Positions 8,111 through 16,465 of a stretch of 64,000 bases of DNA are shown piece after piece. Under the pieces are notes generated by a model that saw nothing but the letters and a program-made list of their open reading frames with translations, was not told the origin of the DNA and made no database searches. Numbering within the stretch: position 1 is the first letter of the stretch; every line of letters begins with the position of its first letter. The translations under genes and the position numbers were made by a program. The DNA is from Glutamicibacter sp002979865 (GTDB taxonomy: Bacteria; Actinomycetota; Actinomycetes; Actinomycetales; Micrococcaceae), in the NCBI RefSeq assembly GCF_050030965.1, contig NZ_CP188297.1, forward strand, positions 620,001 to 684,000, read 5' to 3'.

Positions 8111-9043
8111 CTATCCAGCCGGCTGGCCGTTTTCACCCAGCACCGCGTCCCCGTCGGTATGCAGCGGGTTTTTCATCGTCGGCATCCACGCGCAGCGCGT
8201 CTGCATGCCCGACTCCGCTTGCCCATCCCTGATCAGCACCGTGCCCAGCATCCACTGCCCGTCGTCGGTGACTTCCTCCATGGCTTCCGGTCCGGCCAGG
8301 TAGCCCATCATTTCTTGATCGTCCAGAGGCATCTCGCTCTTGGCGTTCGGGGCAGAATAGACGGGGATCGACACGGAAATGGTGTCGCCATTTGCCTCCG
8401 GGTGGCAGTATCCACCGTCGCCTCCAAGACCGTCCGTGCGCACGAGGTAGTACTGGTCATCGCCGGAATACTGTTTTACGCCTACCGTTCGAACCTGTTC
8501 CAGCGGGCCATTTTCCGCGCAGGCAGTATTCTGGAAATCGCTGCGCAGGTACTCAGTGACCTTGACGCCCTGCGTGGCTGGCACCACGCTCGCAACGGTG
8601 GATCCGCAATTATGCGAATAAGCGATCTCGCCGGGAACCTGGACTGGCCCCTCCTCCGTCGCAACCCAGGCGACGAAGTGCTCCCAATAGGCATTGCCGG
8701 ACGTGCTGATGAACGATGCGACGGCATCGTCTTCGCCGTCGCCGTCCAGATCCGCGTAGACGATCTTGCCCAGCTCATAGCTGTTGAATTCATCGCTGGC
8801 TTTCGAATTCTCAAGACGGATCTTCGAGGGTTTGCCATCGAGCGCCATCGGATCCATCCAGATTGCGTTTCCAAGATCCGCATCTCGCAGGGATTCGATC
8901 CCAGGCTCTTCCTTGCTCGGCGAAGGAACTGCCGTTGGCGTTGAGGATTCCAGGTCCGGCTCCGGTTCGCTGCACCCAGTGAGCAGTAGCCCAACCGCGG
9001 CCACCGTGCTGAAAATTCTTGCTCCACGAGATGCATTGATCAT
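8111..9043 (-). CDS. Lipoprotein with Ca-binding-like loop, unknown function
   Basis: The 310-residue product begins with a signal peptide and lipobox VGLLLTGC, so it should be a membrane-anchored lipoprotein. A Ser/Pro/Glu-rich linker follows (to about residue 48). The segment VYADLDGDGEDDAVASF has the DxDxDGxxD pattern of FG-GAP/EF-hand-like calcium loops found in bacterial extracellular proteins. Four Cys in the mature part could form disulfides. No family was recognised. ATG 9043 lies 6 nt after TATCAT (complement of 9050-9055). Confidence 0.75.
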   Translation of the reverse strand: MINASRGARIFSTVAAVGLLLTGCSEPEPDLESSTPTAVPSPSKEEPGIESLRDADLGNAIWMDPMALDGKPSKIRLENSKASDEFNSYELGKIVYADLDGDGEDDAVASFISTSGNAYWEHFVAWVATEEGPVQVPGEIAYSHNCGSTVASVVPATQGVKVTEYLRSDFQNTACAENGPLEQVRTVGVKQYSGDDQYYLVRTDGLGGDGGYCHPEANGDTISVSIPVYSAPNAKSEMPLDDQEMMGYLAGPEAMEEVTDDGQWMLGTVLIRDGQAESGMQTRCAWMPTMKNPLHTDGDAVLGENGQPAG

Positions 9044-9127
9044 GTTCAGATGATAACTGAATATAAAAACGAATCACAAAAACTTATGCCATCAAGACCG
9101 CTTGCGCGTAATGCTCGCTAAAAAACG

Positions 9128-9166
9128 CCAGCCTCGGACTTCACGATTGGAAGTCCGAGACTGGCG
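9128..9166 (-). terminator. gatB: Terminator of the gatCAB operon
   Basis: Arms 9128-9143 and 9151-9166 form a 16-bp stem (one G-U pair in the minus-strand RNA) with a 7-nt loop. On the minus strand it is followed by a run of six T (complement of 9121-9126). It lies 21 nt past the gatB stop, a classic intrinsic terminator. Confidence 0.85.
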
Positions 9167-9186
9167 CCAGGTTTGGAGTCCGGGGA

Positions 9187-10695
9187 CTAGAGTCCCAGCT
9201 TCTCCATCACGATTTCGCGCACGCGGCCGGCGTCGGCCTGTCCGCGGGTAGCCTTCATGACAGGGCCCATCAGCGCACCGATGGCCTGCATCTTGCCGCC
9301 CTTGATCTTCTCGACCACATCAGGCATGGCAGCCATGGCATCATCCACGGCCTTGCCCAAGGCATCATCGTCATTCACCACAGCCAAGCTGCGCTTCTCG
9401 ACGATTTCGCTTGGGGTGCCTTCGCCGGCGATGGCGAATTCCAGCACCTGGCGGGCGATCTTGTCGTTGATCTTCTTCGCCTCGATCAGCGAGTTCAGCT
9501 CAACGATGGTCGCAGCGCTCACGCCCAGATCGGCGATGTCCTTGTCCGCGGCCTTGGCCAGGCGGGCGATCTCGCCCATCCACCACTTGCGGGCCACAGC
9601 GGCGCTGGCGCCAGCGGCAATGGTTTGCTCGATCTCGTCGAGCACACCGGCGTTGACCACGTCGCGGAATTCCTTGTCCGCGTAGCCCCACTCGGCCTTC
9701 AGGCGCTTGCGGCGCTCGGCTGGCGGTTCCGGCAGGCGGCCGCGCAGCTCTTCGACCCATTCGGCAGTGGTGACGATAGGCACCAGATCCGGCTCCGGGA
9801 AGTAGCGGTAGTCATCGGCATCCGACTTCGGGCGGCCCGAGGTGGTCGAACGGGTGTCCTCATGCCAGTGGCGGGTTTCCTGGACGATCTTCGCCCCGGA
9901 ATCCAGCACCGCTGCGTGGCGCTCGATCTCGAAGTGCACGGCGTGCTCCACCGCGCGCAGGGAGTTCACGTTCTTGGTTTCGGTACGGGTGCCGAACTTC
10001 TGGGCGCCCTTGGGCATCAGCGAGACGTTGGCATCGCAACGCACGTTGCCGCGTTCCATCTTGGCATCCGAAACGCCCAGGTTCTTCACGATTTCGCGCA
10101 CGGCGGCCACGTAGGCTTTGGCCAGCTCGGGAGCGCGCTTGCCGGCACCCGTAATTGGCTTGGTCACGATCTCCACCAGCGGAACACCAGCACGGTTGTA
10201 GTCAACCAGCGAGTAGTCCGCACCCTGGATGCGTCCGGCAGCGCCACCCATGTGGGTCAGCTTGCCGGCATCTTCTTCCATGTGGGCGCGTTCGATCTCG
10301 ACGCGGAAGACTTCGCCGTCTTCCAGCTCGATGTCCAGGTAGCCGTCGAAGGCAATTGGATCATCGTACTGGGAGGTCTGGAAGTTCTTCGGGGTATCCG
10401 GGTAGAAGTAGTTCTTGCGGGCGAAGCCGCACTTCTGCGCGATCTGGCAGTTCAGTGCCAGGCCGATCAGGATGGAGTACTCCACGGCGGTCTTGTTGAC
10501 CACCGGCAGCACGCCGGGCAGGCCCAGGTCTACCGGGGTGACGTTGGTGTTCGGGGCATCGCCAAAAGCGTTCGGCGCGTCGGAGAACATCTTGGTCTTG
10601 GTGTTAAGCTCGACGTGGACCTCGAAGCCCAGGACCGGGTCGTAGCGATCCAGTGCCGTATCGAAGTCGACCAGTTCATCGGTGTAGTTGCTCAT
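9187..10695 (-). CDS. gatB: Asp-tRNA(Asn)/Glu-tRNA(Gln) amidotransferase subunit B
   Basis: The 502-residue protein is GatB, the kinase/transamidase-supporting and tRNA-binding subunit of the GatCAB complex, which converts misacylated Glu-tRNA(Gln) or Asp-tRNA(Asn) to the amidated form in the cytoplasm. Visible hallmarks are GFEVHVELNTKTKMFSDAPN and LPGVLPVVNK near the N-terminus, the KNYFYPDTPKNFQTSQYD stretch, and the GADYSLVDYNRAGVPLVEIV motif. The C-terminal YqeY-like tail helical domain ends in the typical AIGALMGPVMKATRGQAD. It follows gatA by 5 bp and ends the operon before a strong terminator. Confidence 0.98.
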   Translation of the reverse strand: MSNYTDELVDFDTALDRYDPVLGFEVHVELNTKTKMFSDAPNAFGDAPNTNVTPVDLGLPGVLPVVNKTAVEYSILIGLALNCQIAQKCGFARKNYFYPDTPKNFQTSQYDDPIAFDGYLDIELEDGEVFRVEIERAHMEEDAGKLTHMGGAAGRIQGADYSLVDYNRAGVPLVEIVTKPITGAGKRAPELAKAYVAAVREIVKNLGVSDAKMERGNVRCDANVSLMPKGAQKFGTRTETKNVNSLRAVEHAVHFEIERHAAVLDSGAKIVQETRHWHEDTRSTTSGRPKSDADDYRYFPEPDLVPIVTTAEWVEELRGRLPEPPAERRKRLKAEWGYADKEFRDVVNAGVLDEIEQTIAAGASAAVARKWWMGEIARLAKAADKDIADLGVSAATIVELNSLIEAKKINDKIARQVLEFAIAGEGTPSEIVEKRSLAVVNDDDALGKAVDDAMAAMPDVVEKIKGGKMQAIGALMGPVMKATRGQADAGRVREIVMEKLGL

Positions 10696-10700
10696 GGTGC

Positions 10701-12239
10701 CTAGGCCTCCTGCGCGATCGAAGCGGTGTCAATGGCTGGTGCCTGCGAGATCAGCGAGTGGCCCCACTGCTTCTCGAGCAGGGTTTCCAGTGCTGCGCCG
10801 GCACGGTACAAGCGGGCATCCTCGTAGGCCGGGGCCAGGAACTGGATGCCTACCGGCAGGTTCTCGGACAGGCCGCCCGGGACGGTGATGCCCGGAACGC
10901 CAGCGAGGTTGGCCGGGATGGTGGCCACGTCGTTGAGGTACATGGCCAGCGGGTCGTTGTCGTTCGCGCCCAGCTCGAAGGCGACGGTCGGCGCGGTGGG
11001 GGAAACCAGCACGTCGGCCTGCTCGAAAGCGGCCTCGAAGTCGCGCTGGATCAGCGTGCGGACCTTCTGCGCCGAGCCGTAGTAGGCGTCGTAATAGCCG
11101 GCGGACAGGGCGTAGGTGCCCAGGATGATGCGGCGCTTGACCTCGTCGCCGAAGCCGGCGGCACGGGTGGAGCCCATGACGCGCTCGATGGTCATCGGGC
11201 CCTCTTCCGGAAGCACGCGGTGGCCGTAGCGCACCCCGTCGAACTTGGCCAGGTTGGAGGAAACTTCCGAAGGCATGATCAGGTAGTAGGCGCCCAGCGC
11301 GTACTTGAAGTTCGGGCAGGAAACCTCGACGATTTCTGCACCGGCGGCCTTGAGCAGTTCCAGCGACTCGTTGAAGCGTGCCTGCACACCCTCCTGGTAG
11401 CCTTCGCCGGTCAGTTCCTTGATGACGCCAATGCGCAGGCCCTTGACATCCCCGGTGGCGCCGGATTCAGCGGCGGCAACCAGGCCTTCGAGCGGGTTGG
11501 GCAGCGAGGTGGAATCCTTGGGATCGTGCCCGCCGATCAGTTCCTGCAGGTAGGCCGAGTCCAGCACGGTACGGGAGACCGGGCCGATCTGGTCCAGCGA
11601 GGAGGCCATGGCGATCGCGCCGTAGCGCGAGACGGCACCGTAGGTCGGCTTCACGCCGACGGTACCGGTGACGGCGCCTGGCTGGCGGATCGAGCCGCCG
11701 GTGTCGGTGCCCAGTGCCAGCGGAGCTTCGAAGGAGGCCACCGCTGCGGCCGAGCCGCCGCCGGACCCGCCCGGAATGCGGTTCAGGTTCCACGGGTTGC
11801 GGGTCACGCCGTAGGCGGAGTGCTCGGTGGAGGAACCCATGGCGAATTCATCCAGGTTGGTCTTGCCCAGCATCGGCAGCTTGGCAGCGCGGATCTTCTC
11901 GATCACGGTCGCGTCGTAGGGGCTCATCCAGCCTTCGAGCATCTTCGATGCCGCGGTGGTCGGCTGGCCCTTGGTGACGATCAGGTCTTTGATCGCGATG
12001 GGCACGCCGGCCAGCGGGTGCAGGGCTTCGGCCTGCGCGCCGCCGGCGGCACGGATGGCGTCAACTTCGGCTGCGACGGCGAGCGCTTCTTCGGCGTTCA
12101 CGTGCAGGAAGGCATTCAGTGCGCCGTCAACCTCGGCGATGCGGTCCAGGTGGGCCTGGACTGCTTGAACGGAGGTGGCTTCGCCGGCGCGCAGCTTGGC
12201 GGCCAGCTCGGTGGCGGAAAGCTTAATCAGTTCATTCAC
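10701..12239 (-). CDS. gatA: Asp-tRNA(Asn)/Glu-tRNA(Gln) amidotransferase subunit A
   Basis: The 512-residue protein is the glutaminase subunit of GatCAB and a member of the amidase signature family. The catalytic Ser-cisSer-Lys triad is visible: Lys in PIAIKDLIVTKG, and the glycine/serine-rich signature PGGSGGGSAAAVASFEAPLA followed by GTDTGGSIRQPGA. It releases ammonia from glutamine and channels it to GatB. It sits between gatC (6 bp upstream) and gatB (5 bp downstream) in one minus-strand operon. Confidence 0.98.
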   Translation of the reverse strand: MNELIKLSATELAAKLRAGEATSVQAVQAHLDRIAEVDGALNAFLHVNAEEALAVAAEVDAIRAAGGAQAEALHPLAGVPIAIKDLIVTKGQPTTAASKMLEGWMSPYDATVIEKIRAAKLPMLGKTNLDEFAMGSSTEHSAYGVTRNPWNLNRIPGGSGGGSAAAVASFEAPLALGTDTGGSIRQPGAVTGTVGVKPTYGAVSRYGAIAMASSLDQIGPVSRTVLDSAYLQELIGGHDPKDSTSLPNPLEGLVAAAESGATGDVKGLRIGVIKELTGEGYQEGVQARFNESLELLKAAGAEIVEVSCPNFKYALGAYYLIMPSEVSSNLAKFDGVRYGHRVLPEEGPMTIERVMGSTRAAGFGDEVKRRIILGTYALSAGYYDAYYGSAQKVRTLIQRDFEAAFEQADVLVSPTAPTVAFELGANDNDPLAMYLNDVATIPANLAGVPGITVPGGLSENLPVGIQFLAPAYEDARLYRAGAALETLLEKQWGHSLISQAPAIDTASIAQEA

Positions 12240-12244
12240 TTGGA

Positions 12245-12541
12245 TTATTCACCATCCAGAATAGCCGGGACCTTGAAGCGGTCCGAGTCCGAATCAGGCG
12301 CGTTGAGCAGAACTTCTTCAATGCTCAGCGTCTGCCCCACCGTATCTTCGCGCAACACGTTGGTCAGCGGGATCGGGTGGCTGGTGGCTGGGACGTCGGA
12401 GGCGGCGACTTCGCTGACGGACGCGATGGCACCGACGATAGCGTCGAGTTCACCGGTCATTTTGTCCAGCTCTGCGTCGCTCATCTCGATGTGGGCAAGG
12501 TGTGCCAGATGCACAACGTCCTCACGGCTGATGGCAGACAT
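12245..12541 (-). CDS. gatC: Asp-tRNA(Asn)/Glu-tRNA(Gln) amidotransferase subunit C
   Basis: The 98-residue GatC wraps around the GatA-GatB interface and stabilises the amidotransferase. The N-terminal motif REDVVHLAHLAHIEMSDAEL and the C-terminal LREDTVGQTLSIEEVLLNAP are typical. Length matches the family. A GGGAG ribosome site precedes ATG 12541 by 5 nt. It is the first gene of gatCAB, so the operon promoter lies between 12542 and 12625. Confidence 0.96.
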   Translation of the reverse strand: MSAISREDVVHLAHLAHIEMSDAELDKMTGELDAIVGAIASVSEVAASDVPATSHPIPLTNVLREDTVGQTLSIEEVLLNAPDSDSDRFKVPAILDGE

Positions 12542-12570
12542 GTATCTCCCTAGAATGGCGGTTGGGTTTC

Positions 12571-12584
12571 ATAGACAAGTCTAT
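12571..12584. promoter_or_regulatory. Inverted repeat in the gatCAB promoter region
   Basis: ATAGAC-AA-GTCTAT is a perfect 6+6 palindrome 30 bp before gatC. On the minus strand it includes TTGTCT, a plausible -35 element. It may be part of the promoter or a protein-binding site; no regulator is evident. Confidence 0.3.
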
Positions 12585-12625
12585 CCCTTACGCGCCTGCC
12601 CCAATGCCTATATGCGGGGCATTAG

Positions 12626-13177
12626 TTATGCTGTGCGCAATACCAAACCGCTCAGGTCCTGGCCGAGGGCGTTCTCCCAGATCCCGATAACACCGGCTTC
12701 GGCGGGATCGCCGGCTACCGGTTTGCGGATGATCACCGCGTCTTTGCCCCGACTCTCGCCGCGGACCAGGATCCGCGGATCCGCGGTAAAGGACTCGGAC
12801 CGGTGCTGCGGCGTGGCATTTCCGGCCAGCAGTTCACGTGCCTGGGCGATGAAAATGGGGTCGCCGGCGGCGTCATAGACAAAGCGGGTGCCCAGAATCG
12901 CGTGCTCGCTCGTTCCCAGTAGGTAGCGTTCCGCACCGTCAACCGGGGCATCCCGATAGGTCAGCGGAACGTGGTAAATCACGTCAGAGGTATCGCTGTG
13001 GTCAGCGTAGAAGCTCAGCTCGATACCGACTTCACCCTGCGGGTCTTCCAGGCGGAATCCGCCAACACTTTCAAGTTTCGGCGCGCCCTGGCCGGTGTAG
13101 AACTCCTGCTTGGCCAGCCAGGCTGCCACCAACTCGGTCTTGGTTGGAGACATGGTGGTGTTGTAGACGATTCCCAT
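12626..13177 (-). CDS. Maltokinase N-terminal cap-like domain protein
   Basis: The 183-residue protein resembles the CG0192/maltokinase N-terminal cap-like family, stand-alone versions of the cap that precedes the kinase fold of actinobacterial maltokinases. It starts MGIVYNTTMSPTKTELVAAW and contains the ELSFYADHSDTSDVIYHVPL, TYRDAPVDGAERYLLGTSEH and GTRFVYDAAGDP segments that mark this group. The function of the stand-alone protein is not known. No maltokinase lies nearby. It is divergent from the GNAT gene at 13263, and a spurious upstream extension of that gene would overlap it. Confidence 0.7.
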   Translation of the reverse strand: MGIVYNTTMSPTKTELVAAWLAKQEFYTGQGAPKLESVGGFRLEDPQGEVGIELSFYADHSDTSDVIYHVPLTYRDAPVDGAERYLLGTSEHAILGTRFVYDAAGDPIFIAQARELLAGNATPQHRSESFTADPRILVRGESRGKDAVIIRKPVAGDPAEAGVIGIWENALGQDLSGLVLRTA

Positions 13178-13262
13178 GAGCTTAGTCTGTCAATTGCTGG
13201 TATTAGGCACAAGTGTTGGCGCAACGGTTCTTTGGCCAGCCGATAGCTCCTACGATGGTTTC

Positions 13263-13862
13263 ATGCACACACATGAGCCATGGGATGAAGTTCAGCAGGC
13301 GCAGCAGTACGGGCAGAACCTGCTGCGGGATGCCGCCATTGAACTGCGCGAGTCCGAGCACGAGGACTTCTCGGTCATGGCCGGGTGGTGGAACGATCTG
13401 GCCTGGGCGGTGCTCCAGCAACGAACCATCAAACCGCGTCCCGGGACTCCGCTCGTGGAAATGTTCGCACAGTTCAGCGAGAACAAGCCCTCCTCCGGCG
13501 ATGCCGGCTTCAGCATCTTCGAGCGCGGCAGCGGAACCTTCATCGGGCACATCACGCTGCATGGCGGCCAGTTGCCCCATCGCGCCGCTGAAATGGCGGT
13601 GATGATCGGCCCGGACTTCGTCGGCCAGGGTTTCGGCACCCGTGCCACCGCGTTGATGTCCGGCTATGGTTTCCGCGAGTTGGGACTGCACCGGATTAGC
13701 CTGTGCGTTGCCGCCTTCAACCAGCGGGCCATCCGGGCTTATGAGAAAGCCGGGTATACCCAGGAGGGGCGCCAACGCGAGGTGTACTTCCACAATGGCG
13801 TATTCCACGACCAGGTGCAGCTGAGCCTGCTCGCCGGCGAATACTTCGCCCAGCGGGGCTGA
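13263..13862 (+). CDS. GNAT acetyltransferase, RimJ/RimL type
   Basis: The 199-residue protein matches ribosomal-protein-alanine acetyltransferase-like GNATs. The acetyl-CoA loop lies in GPDFVGQGFGTRATALMSGY, followed by GFRELGLHRISLCVAAFNQR and AIRAYEKAGYTQEGRQREV, which is the diagnostic RimJ/RimL segment. ATG 13263 is chosen because TACGAT (13251-13256) precedes it by 6 nt, the leaderless arrangement used elsewhere here; a longer frame from 13176 would run into the divergent gene and lacks a ribosome site. Substrate is unknown. Confidence 0.85.
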   Translation: MHTHEPWDEVQQAQQYGQNLLRDAAIELRESEHEDFSVMAGWWNDLAWAVLQQRTIKPRPGTPLVEMFAQFSENKPSSGDAGFSIFERGSGTFIGHITLHGGQLPHRAAEMAVMIGPDFVGQGFGTRATALMSGYGFRELGLHRISLCVAAFNQRAIRAYEKAGYTQEGRQREVYFHNGVFHDQVQLSLLAGEYFAQRG

Positions 13863-13874
13863 GCAGCACCCCGC
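13853..13874. terminator. Hairpin between convergent genes
   Basis: GCGGGG (13853-13858) and CCCCGC (13869-13874) form a short GC-only stem with a 10-nt loop spanning the stop of the GNAT gene, 5 bp before the end of the convergent PBP gene. It lacks a T-run and is a weak candidate for a shared terminator. Confidence 0.3.
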
Positions 13875-13878
13875 GCTA

Positions 13879-15792
13879 CTATTTGGCCGCTTCCTCCAGC
13901 ATGGACTTCACCAGCGGTCCCGCCGTCTGGGCTCCGCCGTCTCCATCCTCGACGAACGCGGCAACCGCCAGATCGCCTTGGGCGGCGATGGCCCAGGCAT
14001 GCGCGTTCTTTTCGCCGTCGTATTCGGCGGTGCCGCTCTTGCCGATGATCTTTCCGCTGCCTACTGCCTTCAGGTCCTCCAGGGTTCCGTGGTCCACGAC
14101 CTCGGCCATCATGGTGGACAGCTGCCCTGCTTCCTCTTCGCTCAGCGTGGAAGCCGGCTTGGCAGGTGCCTGGGGTTCTGGCGCCAGGATCAGCTTGGGC
14201 TGCACCGTGGACTTCGCCTGGATCGATGCCATCACGGTGGCCATGCCCAGTGGCGATGCTTCCACCACGCCCTGGCCAATCATGTTCGCGGCCTGGGTGG
14301 TGCCTTCAGAATCTTCGGGCACCGAACCGAACACTGCGCCGGCACCGGTTCCGTCCTCTGCCAGCAAGCCGAGAGCAGCCGCGGCTTCAGCCAGGTTATT
14401 GCCGCCAATTTCCGTTCCCTGATTCACAAAGACCGTGTTGCAGGACTGCGCGATTGCTTCGGATAGCGGGATGGTGCCTACGGCGGCAGCAGGATAGCCG
14501 TCATAGTTCTTGAAGCTCTTGCCATCCACCACCGTGGTTGCCGGGCACTTGACCTCGGTACCCGGTGTCGCTCCGTCACGCAGCATCGCCAAGGCGCTCA
14601 CGACCTTGAAGGAAGAACCCGGTGCATAGGAAGCTTGCAAGGAGGTGTTCAGCCCGGAAGAAACCGGGCCCGAGGAGGCCGCGAGGACGCTGCCGTCAGA
14701 GGGCCGAATGACCACGATGGCAGAGTTCGATTCGGCTTCGGCCAACAGTTCATCCGCGGTTTCCTGCAGTCCGGTGTCCAAAGTGGTCTTCAGGTCCTTG
14801 CCTGCTACCGGGGCTGTGGTGATCAGTTCCGCTACCGCTTCATCTTCAGCGTTGTACTGCGATACCGAGACTCCTGCAGTTCCCGCGAGGGTGTCATTGT
14901 AGGCGGCTTGCAATCCTGATTGGCCTACCTGGTCACCGGCCTTGACCTTGCCGTCAGACTTCTCGATATTCTCGGCGGTGGCCTTGCCAACGCTGCCTAG
15001 CAGCGGGCGGGCGAAGGATCGAGTGGGTGCCAAGGGCAGCTCGTCGTTGTGGAAGCCGGCACCCGGAATGCCCCTGATTTCCTCGTCGGTGACTTCTCGC
15101 GTTGCGTCATCGCGCAGGACAATAGCTTCCACCCAGGCTTTGTCGCCAGCGGCCATCACTCGTTGCGCATAGGCCTGTTCGTCGATGTCCACGAGCTTGG
15201 CCAGTTTCTTCGCCGAGCTTTCCCAGTTTTCTTTTCCGGTGTGGGTCTTGTCCATGCCAACACGAATCACCGGCCGGTTGGAGACAATGCTTTCGCCTTC
15301 TGCATCGGTGATGCTGCCTCGTGCTGCAGGATCGAACGCCGCTTTGAGGTAGTCGCCGGTTTCGAACTCAGGGGCAAGAATTGACGGGTCAAAGCGCAGT
15401 TTCCAGGAATCGGATTCCTTGTCGAATTCCCACACAGCCTGGGTGTCGTAGCTCAGATCCTTGTCCGACTTGTCGATATCCCATACCGTGGTGATGCTCG
15501 CGGTAGCAGTCTTGACCCCATCTTGCTCTTCTTCGTCTTCGGCCACCGAACGAACAGTGCTCGTGTGCTTGATTTCGCCCATGGTGCCAAAGGCAGTTTC
15601 CTGGGCTTTCGCTGCATCTTCTGGGCTGGTCCCAGCGAATTGCACTGAGCCGAAATCGCCGCTATTCATGGCGGATACCAGTGCATCGGCCGAAGGCGCC
15701 GGGTCTGGCGCGCCAGCACTGCAGGCGCTTAGTGCGGCCATGGCCACGGACGCAACGGACAGGGCGGCAACACTTCGGCGAATAGCACTCAT
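13879..15792 (-). CDS. Class B penicillin-binding lipoprotein with NTF2-like domain
   Basis: The 637-residue protein starts with a signal peptide and lipobox AALSAC, so it is anchored outside the membrane. An NTF2-like MecA N-terminal domain (about 30-145) is followed by a PBP dimerisation domain and a transpeptidase domain. The three active-site motifs are visible: SSFK near residue 393 (in YAPGSSFKVVSAL), SCN near 449 and KSG near 584 (in GKSGTAEYDG). It should cross-link peptidoglycan. This MecA/PBP2a-like architecture is common in Actinomycetota and does not by itself show beta-lactam resistance. ATG 15792 lies 6 nt after TAGAAT (complement of 15799-15804). Confidence 0.9.
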   Translation of the reverse strand: MSAIRRSVAALSVASVAMAALSACSAGAPDPAPSADALVSAMNSGDFGSVQFAGTSPEDAAKAQETAFGTMGEIKHTSTVRSVAEDEEEQDGVKTATASITTVWDIDKSDKDLSYDTQAVWEFDKESDSWKLRFDPSILAPEFETGDYLKAAFDPAARGSITDAEGESIVSNRPVIRVGMDKTHTGKENWESSAKKLAKLVDIDEQAYAQRVMAAGDKAWVEAIVLRDDATREVTDEEIRGIPGAGFHNDELPLAPTRSFARPLLGSVGKATAENIEKSDGKVKAGDQVGQSGLQAAYNDTLAGTAGVSVSQYNAEDEAVAELITTAPVAGKDLKTTLDTGLQETADELLAEAESNSAIVVIRPSDGSVLAASSGPVSSGLNTSLQASYAPGSSFKVVSALAMLRDGATPGTEVKCPATTVVDGKSFKNYDGYPAAAVGTIPLSEAIAQSCNTVFVNQGTEIGGNNLAEAAAALGLLAEDGTGAGAVFGSVPEDSEGTTQAANMIGQGVVEASPLGMATVMASIQAKSTVQPKLILAPEPQAPAKPASTLSEEEAGQLSTMMAEVVDHGTLEDLKAVGSGKIIGKSGTAEYDGEKNAHAWAIAAQGDLAVAAFVEDGDGGAQTAGPLVKSMLEEAAK

Positions 15793-15855
15793 GGCGCCAT
15801 TCTATTCACGCGCTCGGACAGACCACAACGTGTGTCCGCCGAAGTCATGGGCGGT

Positions 15856-16416
15856 TCACCTGGATCCAGGCTGAATCCATCTTGGCTGCAGGCTATAGGC
15901 GTAGACAACCAATTCGATATCGGTGTTCGGCACAAACCAGTCGCGTTCGGGATAGTGGACGAATCCGAGGGATTCATACAGTCCCCGGGCAGAATCCCAG
16001 CTGCTGCCGGTAGTCAGGGAGACGGCATTGATTCCGGGAATGAGCCGGGCGCGCTCGATGGCGGCCTGCACCATGCTCCGGCCAACACCCCTGCGCTGCG
16101 CGGCCGGATCAACGCTGAGCATGCGGATTTCCAGCTCGTCCGCTCTGGCAATGTCCGCATAGTCGCTGCCCGCCCGGATCAAGGTCATGGAACCGATGAT
16201 CTCTTCTTCCCGGCGCACCACGTAGATTTCGGTCTGGGCTGCACGCTCGGCCACCTTGCGCACGAAGTCCAGGTACTCGTTATCCGGGCTATCGAAATGC
16301 CCAGCGGCAAAATAGGACTCTGCGGTCAGCTCCCCCACACGCTGGTAGTGCTCGGGAGCAGCCAGTTCAATCGACAAGTCGCCAATGCTGGTTGAAAAAG
16401 TTTGCGCGTCAGTCAT
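15856..16416 (-). CDS. GNAT-family N-acetyltransferase
   Basis: The 186-residue protein has a clear GNAT core: strand EIRMLSVDPAAQRRGVGRSM with the acetyl-CoA loop RRGVGR, then AVSLTTGSSWDSARGLYESL and the FVHYPERDW end. A GGAG ribosome site precedes ATG 16416 by 5 nt. The insertion of an IS110 element lies about 35 bp upstream of its start and may have displaced the original promoter. The acceptor is unknown. Confidence 0.85.
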   Translation of the reverse strand: MTDAQTFSTSIGDLSIELAAPEHYQRVGELTAESYFAAGHFDSPDNEYLDFVRKVAERAAQTEIYVVRREEEIIGSMTLIRAGSDYADIARADELEIRMLSVDPAAQRRGVGRSMVQAAIERARLIPGINAVSLTTGSSWDSARGLYESLGFVHYPERDWFVPNTDIELVVYAYSLQPRWIQPGSR

Positions 16417-16465
16417 GATGCTCCAAGTGTGCCACGAGCTCGGGGGGGTGCCCCTATGTTCTGTG

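Noticed and set aside
13176..13262. Upstream extension of the GNAT gene to 13176
   Set aside because: It overlaps the divergent maltokinase-cap-like gene start, lacks a ribosome site, and ATG 13263 has a -10 box at 6 nt.
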